DNA of 64,000 bases from Reyranella sp. GTDB lineage: Bacteria; Pseudomonadota; Alphaproteobacteria; Reyranellales; Reyranellaceae. The stretch's first letter is position 1. Each line of letters opens with the position of its first letter. This document shows positions 8,370-19,731 of the stretch, one piece after another. The stretch spans positions 62,001-126,000 of the forward strand of contig NZ_SCVC01000021.1 of assembly GCF_004297405.1 (NCBI RefSeq). Direction: 5' to 3'. The translations under genes were made by a program, and so were the position numbers. A model generated the notes under the pieces. That model made no database searches, was not told the DNA's origin, and was given only the letters and a program-made list of their open reading frames with translations.

Positions 8370-9212
8370 ATGAGCTTCGAGATCGCGGTCGGCAGTGCCG
8401 ACGATGTTCAGCGTATGGCCCAGTGGGCCGACGCTGAGGGTTGGAATCCCGGCAAGACCGATGCGTACGCCTTCTTTGCCGCCGATCCCGGCGGCTTCCT
8501 GATCGGCCGTCTCGACGGCGAACCGCAGGCCTGCATCTCCGTTGTGAAGTACGGTGCAGGCTTCGGCTTCCTGGGCTTCTACATTGCGCGGCCGGCGATC
8601 CGCGGAAAAGGTTACGGCATCCAGCTCTGGCGCGCCGGCATGGCGCGGCTCGCCGGGCGCAATGTCGGCCTCGACGGCGTCGTGGCCCAGCAGGGGAACT
8701 ACAAGAAATCGGGCTTTCGGCTCGCCTGGAACAACATCCGCCACGAAGGGCCTGCGCCCGCGGCCCCGGCGCCGGCCGGCGTGATTCTCGCTGATGCGCG
8801 CAGCATCGCCTTCGACAAGCTCGCCGCCTACGACCGCACCTTCTTTCCCGAAGCGCGGGATGCCTTTCTCGCGTCGTGGATTTCGCTGCCGGAGCGGGCC
8901 GCCATGGTCGCGTTGCGCGACGGCGAGTTGGCAGGCTTTGCGGTGATGCGTCGTTCGGCGGCGGCATCGCGAGTGGGACCGCTGTTTGCGGCCACGCCGG
9001 AAATTGCCGGCAGCCTCGTTTCCGCCCTGGCACAGAAGACGGGCTCCGCGACCGTCGCGATCGACATCCCCGATCGCAACAAAGCGGCGGTGAAGCTCGC
9101 CGGGGAGATGGGCCTCAAACCGTCGTTCGAGACGGCCCGCATGTACACCGGGGCCGACCCCGATGTGAACTATGCCGGCTTGTTCGGCGTCACCAGCCTG
9201 GAGCTGGGCTAA
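8370..9212 (+). CDS. GNAT family N-acetyltransferase, double domain
   Basis: 280 residues starting at an ATG preceded by CGGAGG. The N-terminal half is a GNAT fold with the acetyl-CoA loop RPAIRGKGYG near residues 70-80. The second half (about 135-280, from GVILADARS) looks like a second, degenerate acyltransferase domain of the YitH/Acetyltransf_18 kind. The acceptor substrate cannot be told. It lies 10 nt after the monooxygenase gene on the same strand, so the two are likely co-transcribed. An in-frame upstream ATG inside the monooxygenase gene was rejected because it lacks a ribosome site. Confidence 0.87.
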   Translation: MSFEIAVGSADDVQRMAQWADAEGWNPGKTDAYAFFAADPGGFLIGRLDGEPQACISVVKYGAGFGFLGFYIARPAIRGKGYGIQLWRAGMARLAGRNVGLDGVVAQQGNYKKSGFRLAWNNIRHEGPAPAAPAPAGVILADARSIAFDKLAAYDRTFFPEARDAFLASWISLPERAAMVALRDGELAGFAVMRRSAAASRVGPLFAATPEIAGSLVSALAQKTGSATVAIDIPDRNKAAVKLAGEMGLKPSFETARMYTGADPDVNYAGLFGVTSLELG

Positions 9213-9274
9213 AGCTGCCGCGACGTGCTCCGAGACCAATCGGGGCACGTCGCCTGCAACGGTGTCCCGGTCGG

Positions 9275-10105
9275 TCAGGCCTTGTCGATGACAATCTCGA
9301 GATACTCGGAAGGGACCTGCATCGAGCCATCGGTCGCCTTGTTGAAGCTCGCGATCGTGGCCATCAGGTCTTTGGCGAGGGTCTGTTGACCGGCCGGATC
9401 GAGTGCCAGGAAGCCCTTGTGCACCGGACCGTAGTAGGTCCGGAAGACATCGATGAAGTGCTCAGGGGAGCTGTAGCGGAAGGTGAAGGAGCGCTTCTCG
9501 TTTGAGATATGCCTGGCTGCGGGACCGAACTGCTCCTTGATGAAGGCTTCGGTGCCCCACAGAGCCGGCGACTTTACCCCGGCCGGCGGCGGGACGTGGC
9601 GGCCGAGCGTCTTGAAGACCTGTCCTATGAAACCCTCGGGCGTCCAGTTGGCCATGCCGATCCGTCCGCCCGACCGGCAGGCACGCAGCATCTCGCGAGC
9701 GGCCCTGGTCTGGTTCGGTGTGAACATGACGCCAAAGGTCGAGACCACGGCGTCGAATGTCCCGTCATCGAAGGGCAGGTGCTCGGCGTCCGCCAGTTTG
9801 AATGTGACGTCCTGACCCTCGGCTTCGGCCCGGCTGCGGCCGCGCGCCAGCAAGGCATCGACATAGTCGGTGGAGGTGACGTGGCAGAAGCGGCGGCCAA
9901 AGGCCAATGTGGCATTGCCGTTGCCGGCAGCGACATCGAGCACGCTGGATCCCGGCCGCACGTTCATCGCTTCGGCGAGCGTTTCACCCACGATCTGCAG
10001 GGTGGTGCCGATGCGGGCATAGTCGCCGGACGCCCAGGCGGCGTTCTGCTTGCTCTTGATCGTCGCATAGTCCGGCTGGGCAGTGGCTTCCATCGTCATG
10101 GTCAT
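9275..10105 (-). CDS. Class I SAM-dependent methyltransferase
   Basis: 276 residues. The Rossmann-fold SAM site is evident: motif I VLDVAAGNGNATLAFG near residues 55-70, then DAEHLPFDDGTFDAVVSTFGVMF (motifs II-III, written in part) around 105-130 as in UbiE/type-11 methyltransferases. The C-terminal part, with FRYSSPEHFIDVFRTYYGP, is shared by a group annotated only as SAM methyltransferases. The substrate is unknown. Three ATGs cluster at the start (10105, 10099, 10093); the first has GGAG 7 nt upstream. It is convergent with the GNAT gene and divergent from the CadC-like regulator. Confidence 0.88.
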   Translation of the reverse strand: MTMTMEATAQPDYATIKSKQNAAWASGDYARIGTTLQIVGETLAEAMNVRPGSSVLDVAAGNGNATLAFGRRFCHVTSTDYVDALLARGRSRAEAEGQDVTFKLADAEHLPFDDGTFDAVVSTFGVMFTPNQTRAAREMLRACRSGGRIGMANWTPEGFIGQVFKTLGRHVPPPAGVKSPALWGTEAFIKEQFGPAARHISNEKRSFTFRYSSPEHFIDVFRTYYGPVHKGFLALDPAGQQTLAKDLMATIASFNKATDGSMQVPSEYLEIVIDKA

Positions 10106-10318
10106 GTTGGTTCTCCGATCGTCAACGCATTGACCCGGGCGCCATTACGCCCTTCGACACGAGTGGAATCCTGCCGGATCGGTTCAAGAGCTGCTTGAGG
10201 GGTAGCCGGGAATTGCCGTTGCTCTTCGGGGGGAATTGCCGGGGGGCGGCCAGGTTCTGGTTGGATCGGCCGGGATTGCACGGTCTATGATGTCTGCCGA
10301 ACAGTCGCCGAGGCCATG

Positions 10319-11851
10319 ATGCGCTATCGCTTCGACGAGTATCTGGTGGACCCCGGCCGTTACGAGCTGCACAGAAAAGATGTGGTGCAGCCCGTCGAGC
10401 CGCTTGTGTTCGATCTCATCCTGTTCTTCGTCCGTAATCCGAACCGTGTTGTCGGCCGGGACGAGGTGATCGAAGCCGTCTGGAGTGGCAGGGCCATTTC
10501 CGATGCGACGATCTCGAGTGCCGTCAAATCTGCCCGCCGCGCGCTCGGCGATAACGGTGACAACCAGAGCTACATTCGTACCGTGCGCGGCCGAGGTTTC
10601 GAATTCCGCGGCGAGGTCGCGGTCGACGAGCCGATACGATCTGAGCCCGTGTCGGCCGCTTTGTCGTCCAAAGCCGTCCACGATCCCATGCCGCTCATTC
10701 TGGTGCTGCCGTTCACCAACCTCTCTGTCGATACCGACGAGTACTTTGCCGACGGACTCACTGAGGACATCATCACCAACCTCGCTCGCTTCCGCGACCT
10801 GCGCGTCATCGGCGGGGCGTCGTCGTTCCAGTTCAAGGGGCGCGCGATCGATCTCGAGCAGACGCGTGCGCGTACCCGGGCAGGATATCTCGTTCAGGGG
10901 AGCGTCCGCCGTGCCGCTGGCCGTGTGCGCATCTCGGTACAGTTGATCGACGGAACCAGTGGCGTTCAGCTTTGGGGTGACCACTACGACCGAGAGATGA
11001 TCGACATCTTCGCTCTCCAGGACGAGGTGACACGCACCGTCGCTGCCACCCTCGGCGTCAAGCTTCAGAACGTGGCGCTGGGGCATGCACTGAAGAAGAA
11101 CGCTGCCGAGTTGTCGGCCTATGACTGCATCCTGCGAGCGCGTCGCTACACTTGGCTGCTCAGCGCCGAAATGCATGCCGAAGCGCGCGACCTGCTCGAG
11201 AAGGCCGTCGAACTCGACCCGTTGTCGGCTGATGCCCATGCACTTCTGGTCAACGTGTATCTTGGTGAGCATCGCTTCGAGATGAACCCGCGCCCTAATC
11301 CGGTCGGGCGCGCGCTGACGCATGCGCTGGCGGCAACCCAGCTCGATCCGGAGAACGCCTACGCGCGTTGCTGGCTTGCTATCGTTCATTTCTTCCGTGG
11401 CGAGAACGAGCGCTTCGAGCGTGAGGCTCGGCTCGCTCTGAGCCTGAATCCCAACGATCCGGAAACGTTGGCCTATATCGGCCACTTCTATGCGTTCATG
11501 GGCCAGTTCGAGCGCGGGGTCGACTTGTCACGCCGCGCACAGGAACTCAATCCACTGCATCCGGGCTGGTATCTCTTCTCCTCCGCCCGTCTGCACTACA
11601 GCCGGAAGGATTACGAGCAGGTGATCGCTGACGCCGACAGGATCGGTCTGCCACATTTCTACTGGACGCATATTATGGCCGGCGCGGCGAAGGGCCAGCT
11701 CGGCCGTGCCGACGCCGGCGACGCGGTCGACCGCATCCTCGCGGTGAAGCCGAATTTCTGCGCGCGCACCGAGCTGCAGAAATGGAATGCTGCGCCCGAT
11801 GACCTCCAACACATCGTCGAAGGTCTGAGCAAGGCTGGCTTGCGGTCGTGA
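10319..11851 (+). CDS. CadC-like winged-helix regulator with TolB-like and TPR domains
   Basis: About 510 residues. Residues 1-100 are an OmpR/CadC-type winged helix (Trans_reg_C), with VVGRDEVIEAVW and the recognition segment SSAVKSARRALGDNG, followed by IRTVRGRGF. Next comes a TolB N-terminal-like segment (LPFTNLS, DGLTEDIITNLAR) of the sort found with class III cyclases, then tetratricopeptide helices to the end. No membrane helix is seen, unlike E. coli CadC. It is probably a DNA-binding regulator with a protein-interaction sensor. ATGs at 10316 and 10319 are both possible; GAGG at 10310 spaces better for the second. The 213-nt stretch upstream holds no gene. Confidence 0.87.
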   Translation: MRYRFDEYLVDPGRYELHRKDVVQPVEPLVFDLILFFVRNPNRVVGRDEVIEAVWSGRAISDATISSAVKSARRALGDNGDNQSYIRTVRGRGFEFRGEVAVDEPIRSEPVSAALSSKAVHDPMPLILVLPFTNLSVDTDEYFADGLTEDIITNLARFRDLRVIGGASSFQFKGRAIDLEQTRARTRAGYLVQGSVRRAAGRVRISVQLIDGTSGVQLWGDHYDREMIDIFALQDEVTRTVAATLGVKLQNVALGHALKKNAAELSAYDCILRARRYTWLLSAEMHAEARDLLEKAVELDPLSADAHALLVNVYLGEHRFEMNPRPNPVGRALTHALAATQLDPENAYARCWLAIVHFFRGENERFEREARLALSLNPNDPETLAYIGHFYAFMGQFERGVDLSRRAQELNPLHPGWYLFSSARLHYSRKDYEQVIADADRIGLPHFYWTHIMAGAAKGQLGRADAGDAVDRILAVKPNFCARTELQKWNAAPDDLQHIVEGLSKAGLRS

Positions 11852-11860
11852 CGCCTCCGG

Positions 11861-13423
11861 CTACTGGGCCTTGCGGACATTCCAGAAGACCGGTGCCGGC
11901 GAAATCAGGTTGCCGGTCACGGTCGTGCGCTTGGCCACCGGGATGTTGAACTGCCCGAGATGGGCGAGGGTCGGATACTCCGATTCACGCACCTGAACGG
12001 CCTCGGCATACTCCTTACGCTTGGCGGGATCGGTCGTCTTGGCGAAGGCGTCGCGCAGTTCCTCGAGCTTGGCATCGCACGGCCAGCCGATGGCGGCCTT
12101 GTCGCACGCGGCACCTACGAAGGCCGAGACGATCGGGTCGAGCAGGTCGGCCGATACCCAGGAGGTCATGAACCCGCTCCAGCCACCGGCATTCAGCGGC
12201 TCCTTTCGGGAGCGGCGTGACAGCACCGTCTGCCAATCCATCGCCTGCATGTCGACGACGAAGCCGCCGCGCTCCAGCAGGGATTTCGCGACCGGCGTCA
12301 GGCGGCCGGTGTTGGTGTCGGTGGCATAGAGCAACACCACTGGCGTGCCGTCATAGCCCTCCTGCTTCAGGATCTCCTTTGACTTGGCGAAGTTCGAGGT
12401 GAGCTTGTCCTCGAAACCCTTGTCGGTCGCGTAAGGCGTGCCGCAGATGAAGAGTGCCTTGCATTCCTTGAAGTATTTCGGATCGTTGATGCCCGCGAGC
12501 AGGAAGTCCTTCTGGTTCAGCGCATAGAGCACAGCCTGGCGAATTCGCGCATTGTCGAACGGCTTGTGCAGCACGTTGAAACGCAGACTGTACTGACTGC
12601 CCAGTGGATTGTAGTCGACGATCTCGATGTTCTTGTCCTTCTCGAACATCGGCAGCAGCTCGATCAACGGCTGCTCGATCATGTCGATCTCACCGGTCAG
12701 CAGTGCATTGGCGGCAGTCTGAGGGTCGGGAATGTTCACCCACTCGACCCTGTCGAGATAAACGTTCTTGCCGCCCGACAAGGCCGATGGCGGTTCGGCG
12801 CGCGGCTTGTAGTCCTTGAACTTGTCGTAGACCGCCTTCTCGCCCGGCCGCCACAGGTCGCGACGGAACACGAAGGGTCCGGAGCCTGTGAAGTCGGTGA
12901 TCTGCGTGTTGCCCGGCGTCTCGGCGACGCGCTTGGGCATGATGAAGGGAACGTTCGAACTCGGCTTGCCGAGTGATTCGATGACGAGGCCGTAGGGTTC
13001 GTTGAGTACCAGGGTGAAGGTCTTGGGGTCGACGGCCGTCATCGACTTCACGGAACCCATCAGCTTCTGGCCCATGGCGTCGCGCGAAGCCCAGCGCTTG
13101 ATCGACGCGATGCAATCCTCGGCCGTGACCGCTGCGCCGTCGTGGAACTTCAGACCATCACGCAAGGTGAAGGTGTAGGTGAGCTTGTCGTCGCTCACCT
13201 TCCAGCTCTCCAGCATCTGCGGCTTTACGGCGAGCTTGTCGTCGACCGCCAGCAGCGTGTCGTAGATCATGTAACCGTGGTTGCGCACGATGTAGGCAGT
13301 CGTCCAGATCGGGTCGACGATCTTGACGTCCGAATGCATCACGACCTTGAGCGTCTGCGCCTCTACCGAGGCCGAGAACAGCACCGCCGCTGCAGCAGCG
13401 AGCGCTCCTTTCACTCTCCGCAT
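11861..13423 (-). CDS. ABC transporter substrate-binding protein, peptide/nickel type (SBP_bac_5)
   Basis: 520 residues with a clear signal peptide (residues 1-22, ending VEAQ), so periplasmic. The family 5 signatures include MLESWKVSDDKLTYTFTLRDG (in part), KFHDGAAVTAED and RFNVLHKPFDNARIRQAVLYA around residue 280. Such proteins deliver oligopeptides, opines, glutathione or similar ligands to DppBCDF-type permeases. No permease genes are adjacent, so it is an orphan here. The start has an ideal AAGGAGG site 6 nt upstream. It is divergent from the amidohydrolase gene with about 105 nt between; shared control of uptake and deamination is only a suggestion. Confidence 0.92.
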   Translation of the reverse strand: MRRVKGALAAAAAVLFSASVEAQTLKVVMHSDVKIVDPIWTTAYIVRNHGYMIYDTLLAVDDKLAVKPQMLESWKVSDDKLTYTFTLRDGLKFHDGAAVTAEDCIASIKRWASRDAMGQKLMGSVKSMTAVDPKTFTLVLNEPYGLVIESLGKPSSNVPFIMPKRVAETPGNTQITDFTGSGPFVFRRDLWRPGEKAVYDKFKDYKPRAEPPSALSGGKNVYLDRVEWVNIPDPQTAANALLTGEIDMIEQPLIELLPMFEKDKNIEIVDYNPLGSQYSLRFNVLHKPFDNARIRQAVLYALNQKDFLLAGINDPKYFKECKALFICGTPYATDKGFEDKLTSNFAKSKEILKQEGYDGTPVVLLYATDTNTGRLTPVAKSLLERGGFVVDMQAMDWQTVLSRRSRKEPLNAGGWSGFMTSWVSADLLDPIVSAFVGAACDKAAIGWPCDAKLEELRDAFAKTTDPAKRKEYAEAVQVRESEYPTLAHLGQFNIPVAKRTTVTGNLISPAPVFWNVRKAQ

Positions 13424-13528
13424 AGCCTGCCTCCTTGTTCTCTGTTTTTTCCGATTCTATCGTCCCATTGCGCGGTCTATGCAACAGGCGTGCCCTAGAG
13501 GGCGCCGCTCCCCGGAGGCGTGCAATCC

Positions 13529-14973
13529 ATGAGCTCCCGACCGAACTCCATTCGGAACCTCTCCTGGGCCGTGGTCCGGGACGGCACCGATCGCCGGCAT
13601 GTCTATCGACGCGACGTCGACCTGCACCTGGAGGAGGGGCGGATCGTCGAGATCGCGCCGGCCGGGGCGCGGCCTACCGGTCCCGGCGAGTTGACGATCG
13701 ACGGCACTGGCATGCTGGCCCTGCCGGGGCTGGTGAACATCCATTCCCATCCCTCGACCGAGCCCGGCTATCGCGGCGTGCGCGAGGATCACGGGGTTCC
13801 CGAGCAGCAGATGACCGGTCTGATGGAGCGCCTGCAGGCCTTCCGGCTGGGTGACGACGGTCGGCAGGGGGCCGCGACGCTGGCCTATTGCGAGATGCTG
13901 CGGGCCGGCACCACGACCGCCTGCGACGTGACCGTGCCGTTCGATGGCTGGCTGGAGACGATGGCGCAAAGCGGCATGCGCTTCTATGCGGCCCCGACCT
14001 TCGCTTCGGCGCGCTGGGGCATGGCAGCGCCGCAGACCGTGACCTGGAAATGGGACGAGGCTGGCGGCCTCGCCCAGTTCGAGAGGGCCAAGAAGGTCAT
14101 GGAAGATGCCGAGGCGCACAATTCGCGCCGCCTCGATGCCATGGTCTTCCCGGCGCAGATCGACACGGTGACACCGGAACTGTTCGCGGCAGGCCGCAAG
14201 CACGCCGACGACTCAGGGCGGCGCTTCTCCACGCATATCGGCCAGTCGGTGGTCGAGGTGCGCGAGATGATCCGGCGCCACAACATGACGCCCGTGCAGT
14301 GGGCGGCCTCGCAGGGGTTGTTGAAAGACGACACCGTACTCGCACACTGCATCCTGCTCGACGACCATCCGCAGATCGGTTGGCATACGCGGAAGGATCT
14401 CGACTTGATTGCCGAGGCGGGCGCCTCGGTGGCGCATTGTCCGCAGCCCTTCGCGCGCTACGGCCTCGCCATGGACCATATCGGCCGCTATCGAGCCAAG
14501 GGCGTGAACATCGGGCTCGGTACCGATTGCGCTCCGCACAACCTGATCGAGGAGATGCGGCTCGCCATCGTCGCCGGGCGCCTCATGAGTGAGGATATCC
14601 GCAGCCTCGACACGGCAGGTGCTTTCGAGGCCGCGACCTTTGGCGGGGCGGCGGCGCTGGGCCGCGAAGATATCGGCGCGCTCGGCGCGGGGATGGCGGC
14701 CGACATCGTGCTGGTCGACCTCAACCACCCGCTGATGCAGCCGGCCCGCGATCCGCTGCGCTCCTTCGTGTTCCACGCAGCCGACCGCGCGGTGCGCACC
14801 GTCCTCGTCGATGGCGAGGTCGTTCTGAAGGAGGGCAGCCCGGTTCATCTCGATCCTGCCGCCGCCATGGAGCGTGTGGCCGAGGCGCAGGCCCGCATGC
14901 TCCGCGACTCGGTGAAGATCGACTACGCAAACCGCCCCGGCGACCAGATCTCGCCGCTTTCGTTGCCGATGGC

Positions 14974-14977
<4 letters not shown>
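13529..14977 (+). CDS. Amidohydrolase family protein (cytosine deaminase/chlorohydrolase-like)
   Basis: 482 residues. The metal-dependent hydrolase pattern is intact: HSH in the NIHSHPS segment after GMLALPGLV, His in FSTHIGQS, His in LAHCILLDD and the Asp of GLGTDCAPHN. This fits the ATZ/TRZ and cytosine-deaminase-like branch, which deaminates or dechlorinates N-heterocycles. The substrate is not evident. The ATG at 13529 lies 10 nt after CGGAGG; a GTG at 13520 is too close to that site. The TAG stop interlocks with the TAA stop of lon on the other strand (TTAG at 14974-14977). Confidence 0.88.
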
Positions 14978-17363
<2,386 letters not shown>

Positions 17364-17367
<4 letters not shown>

Positions 17368-17789
17368 GGCCGCACCCTCCGTCCGCCGGCCTTGGCCAGG
17401 GTGACCACCAGGCAACCATTGATCGCAAACCGCTTCACGTCGCCGTAGACGCCAGCGGGCAGGTCGATACGGCGCTCGAAGCGACCCTGTGGCAGCTCCA
17501 GTCGATGGATGGTGGCGGTCTTTAATTCTTCCGGCACCGTGCGCTCACCGGCGATGACCAGCGCGCCATTCTGGATCACGGCTTCCACCTGATCGACATC
17601 GACGCCGGGCAGCGCGGCAAGGATCAACACCTGTTGCTCGGTCTCGAGCACATCGATGGGTGGCTCCCATGTCGGCACGCGCATCGCGGCGCGCTGCGGC
17701 CGGAACACCTGGCCATGCAGTCTTTCGGCCTGCGCCAGCATCTGCAGCGCTTCCGACCACATCCAGTCTCTCGAATTTCCTCTATTCAT
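17364..17789 (-). CDS. Hsp20/alpha-crystallin small heat-shock protein
   Basis: 141 residues. The alpha-crystallin domain spans about residues 38-132: PPIDVLETEQQVLILAALPGV at its start, GALVIAGER in the middle, and a final FAINGCLVVTLAKAGG strand with the usual GCLVVTL-like motif. It holds unfolding proteins in the cytoplasm. The stop overlaps the lon start, giving a chaperone-protease operon. The start has GGAGG 9 nt upstream. Upstream, TTGTCT and TACATT (minus strand, roughly 17815-17845) are 16 nt apart and could be a promoter; no confident sigma-32 site is visible. Large palindromes lie just beyond. Confidence 0.93.
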
Positions 17790-17847
17790 TTGCGTGGGCC
17801 TCCAAGCCCTTTGCCAATGTAGGAATTATCCGACGCGAGACAACTAG

Positions 17848-17889
17848 AGCATATTCCGTCCGGCTGGAATCAGCTGGACGGAATATGCT
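17848..17889. repeat. Palindrome A, 18-bp stem
   Basis: AGCATATTCCGTCC (17848-17861) is perfectly complementary to 17876-17889. Four further inner pairs (one G-T) leave a 6-nt loop at 17866-17871. Four T residues follow on the plus side. It lies between the divergent-side upstream region of hsp20 and the 3' end of the EamA gene, and resembles interspersed palindromic (REP-like) elements of high-GC alphaproteobacteria. It could also act as a transcription stop. No second copy was noticed in this window. Confidence 0.7.
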
Positions 17890-17919
17890 TTTGAGGTCGC
17901 AGCGCCTAGACCAATGCGT

Positions 17920-17961
17920 TTCCAATCGAAGGGAACCGCGAGCGGTTCCCTTCGATTGGAA
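17920..17961. repeat. Palindrome B, perfect 20-bp stem
   Basis: TTCCAATCGAAGGGAACCGC (17920-17939) is perfectly complementary to 17942-17961, with only two bases between the arms. It lies 30 nt from palindrome A and 6 nt from the end of the EamA transporter gene. Neither side has a T-run, so a simple intrinsic terminator is less likely than a REP/BIME-like repeat pair, although the hairpin would protect or stop the EamA transcript. Confidence 0.75.
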
Positions 17962-17967
17962 CCCGCA

Positions 17968-18849
17968 CTAGCGCTCCTTGCCGGGCGTCAGGGCGAGCCA
18001 GAGCGATATCACTGTCGAGGCGATGGCCACGGCTTGCAGAGTGGAAAGCGGCTCATTCAGAATCAGGATGCCGCTCACGATCGCCACGATGGGAATGGCG
18101 ATGGAGGAGAGGGCGGCGACCTGCGCCGGCAGCAGTTTCACCAGAGCAAACCAGGTGGCGGTGCCCAGTGCCATGGGAATCGAGCCGGTGTAGAGCGTGG
18201 CGACCAGCACCTTGGTGGAGGGCCAGTGCGTCGGCAGGCCGTCGATGAAGAGAGCGCCCAGCGCAATCGGCGGGAAGGTCAACAGGACCTGCCAGAAGGT
18301 GAGTGACAGGCCCATGCCGGGCCATGTCGTGCGCTTCACCACGAAGGTGCCGATCGCCCAGCAGAAGCCTGCAAACAGCCCCCAGAAGAGGCCGAGCGGC
18401 GCCTGGGCGTAGCTCTGGAAGTTGGGCGCCATTAGCGCCACGACGGCGGCGGCGCCGATCAGGATGGCCGCCAGCAGACGACCGGTGAGCTTCTGGCGGA
18501 ACACGATGAAGCCGATCACCGCCACCCAGAGCGGCATTGTGTAGGCCAGCACCGACGCATGCCCCGAGGGGATGTAGAGCACGGCGAACGACGTCGCGAT
18601 GTTCCAGACGAAGATGTTCATCGCCGACGCCACGATCAGCGGCAGCCACTTACCCTTCGGAACGGCAAAACTCTCGCCGCGCGCGAGCAGGATCAGCGTC
18701 AGCATGATCACGGCGGCCGCGAGGACAATCGTGCGGAACGTCAGGACCGGCAGTTCGTCGAGCGCGATCTTGAACAGCGGCCAGTTGGTGCCCCATACGA
18801 AGGTAAGGGCGCCGAGCAGGCCCAGCACCTTGGGTGAAACGCGGGTCAC
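17968..18849 (-). CDS. EamA/DMT family transporter
   Basis: 293 residues with about ten hydrophobic helices arranged as two EamA repeats (roughly 7-140 and 150-288). It begins GLLGALTFVWGTNWPLFKIAL, typical of the drug/metabolite transporter superfamily, and the second repeat ends in LNEPLSTLQAVAIASTVISL, both quoted in part. These are inner-membrane exporters of amino acids, metabolites or drugs; the substrate is unknown. The start is a GTG only 6 nt after the stop of the DUF4864 gene, so they are co-transcribed. The first palindromic repeat downstream begins within 7 nt of its stop. Confidence 0.88.
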   Translation of the reverse strand: MTRVSPKVLGLLGALTFVWGTNWPLFKIALDELPVLTFRTIVLAAAVIMLTLILLARGESFAVPKGKWLPLIVASAMNIFVWNIATSFAVLYIPSGHASVLAYTMPLWVAVIGFIVFRQKLTGRLLAAILIGAAAVVALMAPNFQSYAQAPLGLFWGLFAGFCWAIGTFVVKRTTWPGMGLSLTFWQVLLTFPPIALGALFIDGLPTHWPSTKVLVATLYTGSIPMALGTATWFALVKLLPAQVAALSSIAIPIVAIVSGILILNEPLSTLQAVAIASTVISLWLALTPGKER

Positions 18850-18855
18850 GATTGA

Positions 18856-19278
18856 TCAGGCCTGATGCTCGTCCGGTGCCTGCAGGTAACAGCCTTCGAT
18901 GCGCCAGCTCCCATCGGGCAGGCGCGACATTGGATAGTAGGCGGTCACAGGCCGCCCGTCCGGCCCGATGACATGGACTTTCTGCGTGACGAGACCATGC
19001 AGGGTGACGATCTCGCGGAACTCGAAGACCTGCGGCCGATACACTGGCCGATAACCCTGCCGCACCATGTCCATGAAAACATCCGGCGTGCCGAACAGGC
19101 TGCGGATGCTGGGTGAGGCGAAGCCGAACGCCGCCTCGCCATCGTCGCGACGGAAAGCGTCGACCTGCGCCTGGATCGTCTCGCGGATGGCGGTCTCATC
19201 GGACGGCGACACCTGCGCCGCGGCCGGCATCGCAAGGCCGAGGATCAAACCGAAGAGGGCGAGGAGGCGGAAGGCCAT
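18856..19278 (-). CDS. DUF4864 domain secreted protein
   Basis: 140 residues with a signal peptide (1-21, ending AAAQ). The mature part fits DUF4864: ETIQAQVDAFRRDDGEAAFGFASP near the start, MVRQGYRPVYRPQVFEF in the middle and GSWRIEGCYL at the end (each partly quoted). The domain looks NTF2-like and its function is unknown. It sits directly upstream of the EamA transporter gene and is divergent from tRNA-Arg, with about 200 nt between that contain the likely tRNA promoter. Confidence 0.82.
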   Translation of the reverse strand: MAFRLLALFGLILGLAMPAAAQVSPSDETAIRETIQAQVDAFRRDDGEAAFGFASPSIRSLFGTPDVFMDMVRQGYRPVYRPQVFEFREIVTLHGLVTQKVHVIGPDGRPVTAYYPMSRLPDGSWRIEGCYLQAPDEHQA

Positions 19279-19408
19279 GCGGCAACTCTACGCGAAACGC
19301 CGCACGCTGGGGAGGAGCCTGCTTCAACGGCAATTCTCCTGCTGGCAGAATGACTTGGAGGCCGCCAGCGTCGCTTTTAGAGGGCGATTTTTGTCTGTAC
19401 GGAGTGGC

Positions 19409-19437
19409 TTGCAACGGAGGGGCAGTTTCATTAGGGT
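19409..19437 (+). promoter_or_regulatory. Probable promoter of tRNA-Arg
   Basis: TTGCAA (19409-19414) and TAGGGT (19432-19437) are separated by 17 nt, followed by a G/C-rich stretch (a discriminator of stringent promoters) and the tRNA about 40 nt downstream. Only spacing and partial consensus match support this. Confidence 0.35.
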
Positions 19438-19479
19438 GCGCCCTCTTCGCCGGGGGCCCTTATCGGGGCGTCCGGCTGT

Positions 19480-19556
19480 GCGCCCGTAGCTCAACTGGAT
19501 AGAGCATCTGACTACGAATCAGAAGGCTGGAGGTTCGACTCCTTCCGGGCGCGCCA
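19480..19556 (+). tRNA. tRNA-Arg (anticodon ACG)
   Basis: A complete 77-nt cloverleaf with encoded CCA. The acceptor arm GCGCCCG (19480-19486) pairs with CGGGCGC (19546-19552), with discriminator G and CCA at 19554-19556. The anticodon stem TCTGA/TCAGA encloses loop CTACGAA, giving anticodon ACG (19514-19516), read as ICG for CGU/CGC/CGA Arg codons. The T arm GGAGG/CCTTC holds TTCGACT with one G-T pair. Its 3' half is duplicated at 22088-22129, marking an integration site. Confidence 0.96.
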
Positions 19557-19558
19557 TT
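19517..19558 (+). repeat. Left attachment repeat within tRNA-Arg 3' half
   Basis: The 42 nt from the anticodon loop's AA to just past CCA match 22088-22129 at 40 positions. The two differences are C/T (19527 vs 22098) and C/A (19546 vs 22117). Because the intact tRNA keeps this copy, it acts as the functional side of an att pair bounding the 2.6-kb islet. Confidence 0.8.
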
Positions 19559-19581
19559 CTCTCATAGATCCGTTTCAAACT

Positions 19582-19609
19582 GGCCGGCGTTTCATCGCCG
19601 GCCTTTGTT
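19582..19609 (+). terminator. Intrinsic terminator after tRNA-Arg
   Basis: GGCCGGCG (19582-19589) and CGCCGGCC (19596-19603) form a perfect 8-bp stem with a 6-nt loop, followed by TTTGTT. It lies 26 nt past the tRNA CCA and, by the att boundary, is inside the islet. Confidence 0.7.
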
Positions 19610-19731
19610 ATGCACGACCGTGAACAGAAGCGGCACGGAGCCTAACGGCGAAATTCGTCAGACTCTGTCGATGAAGTGCCGGCCCTTTGAGATTGCCTTA
19701 CATGCTCGGGCGGCCGGGTCTTTCCTCGTTC

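Noticed and set aside
17795-17815. TGGCAAAGGGCTTGG upstream of hsp20 (minus strand), considered as a sigma-54 promoter
   Set aside because: The -12 element reads TTGG in place of TTGC, and the site is too close to the ribosome-binding sequence.
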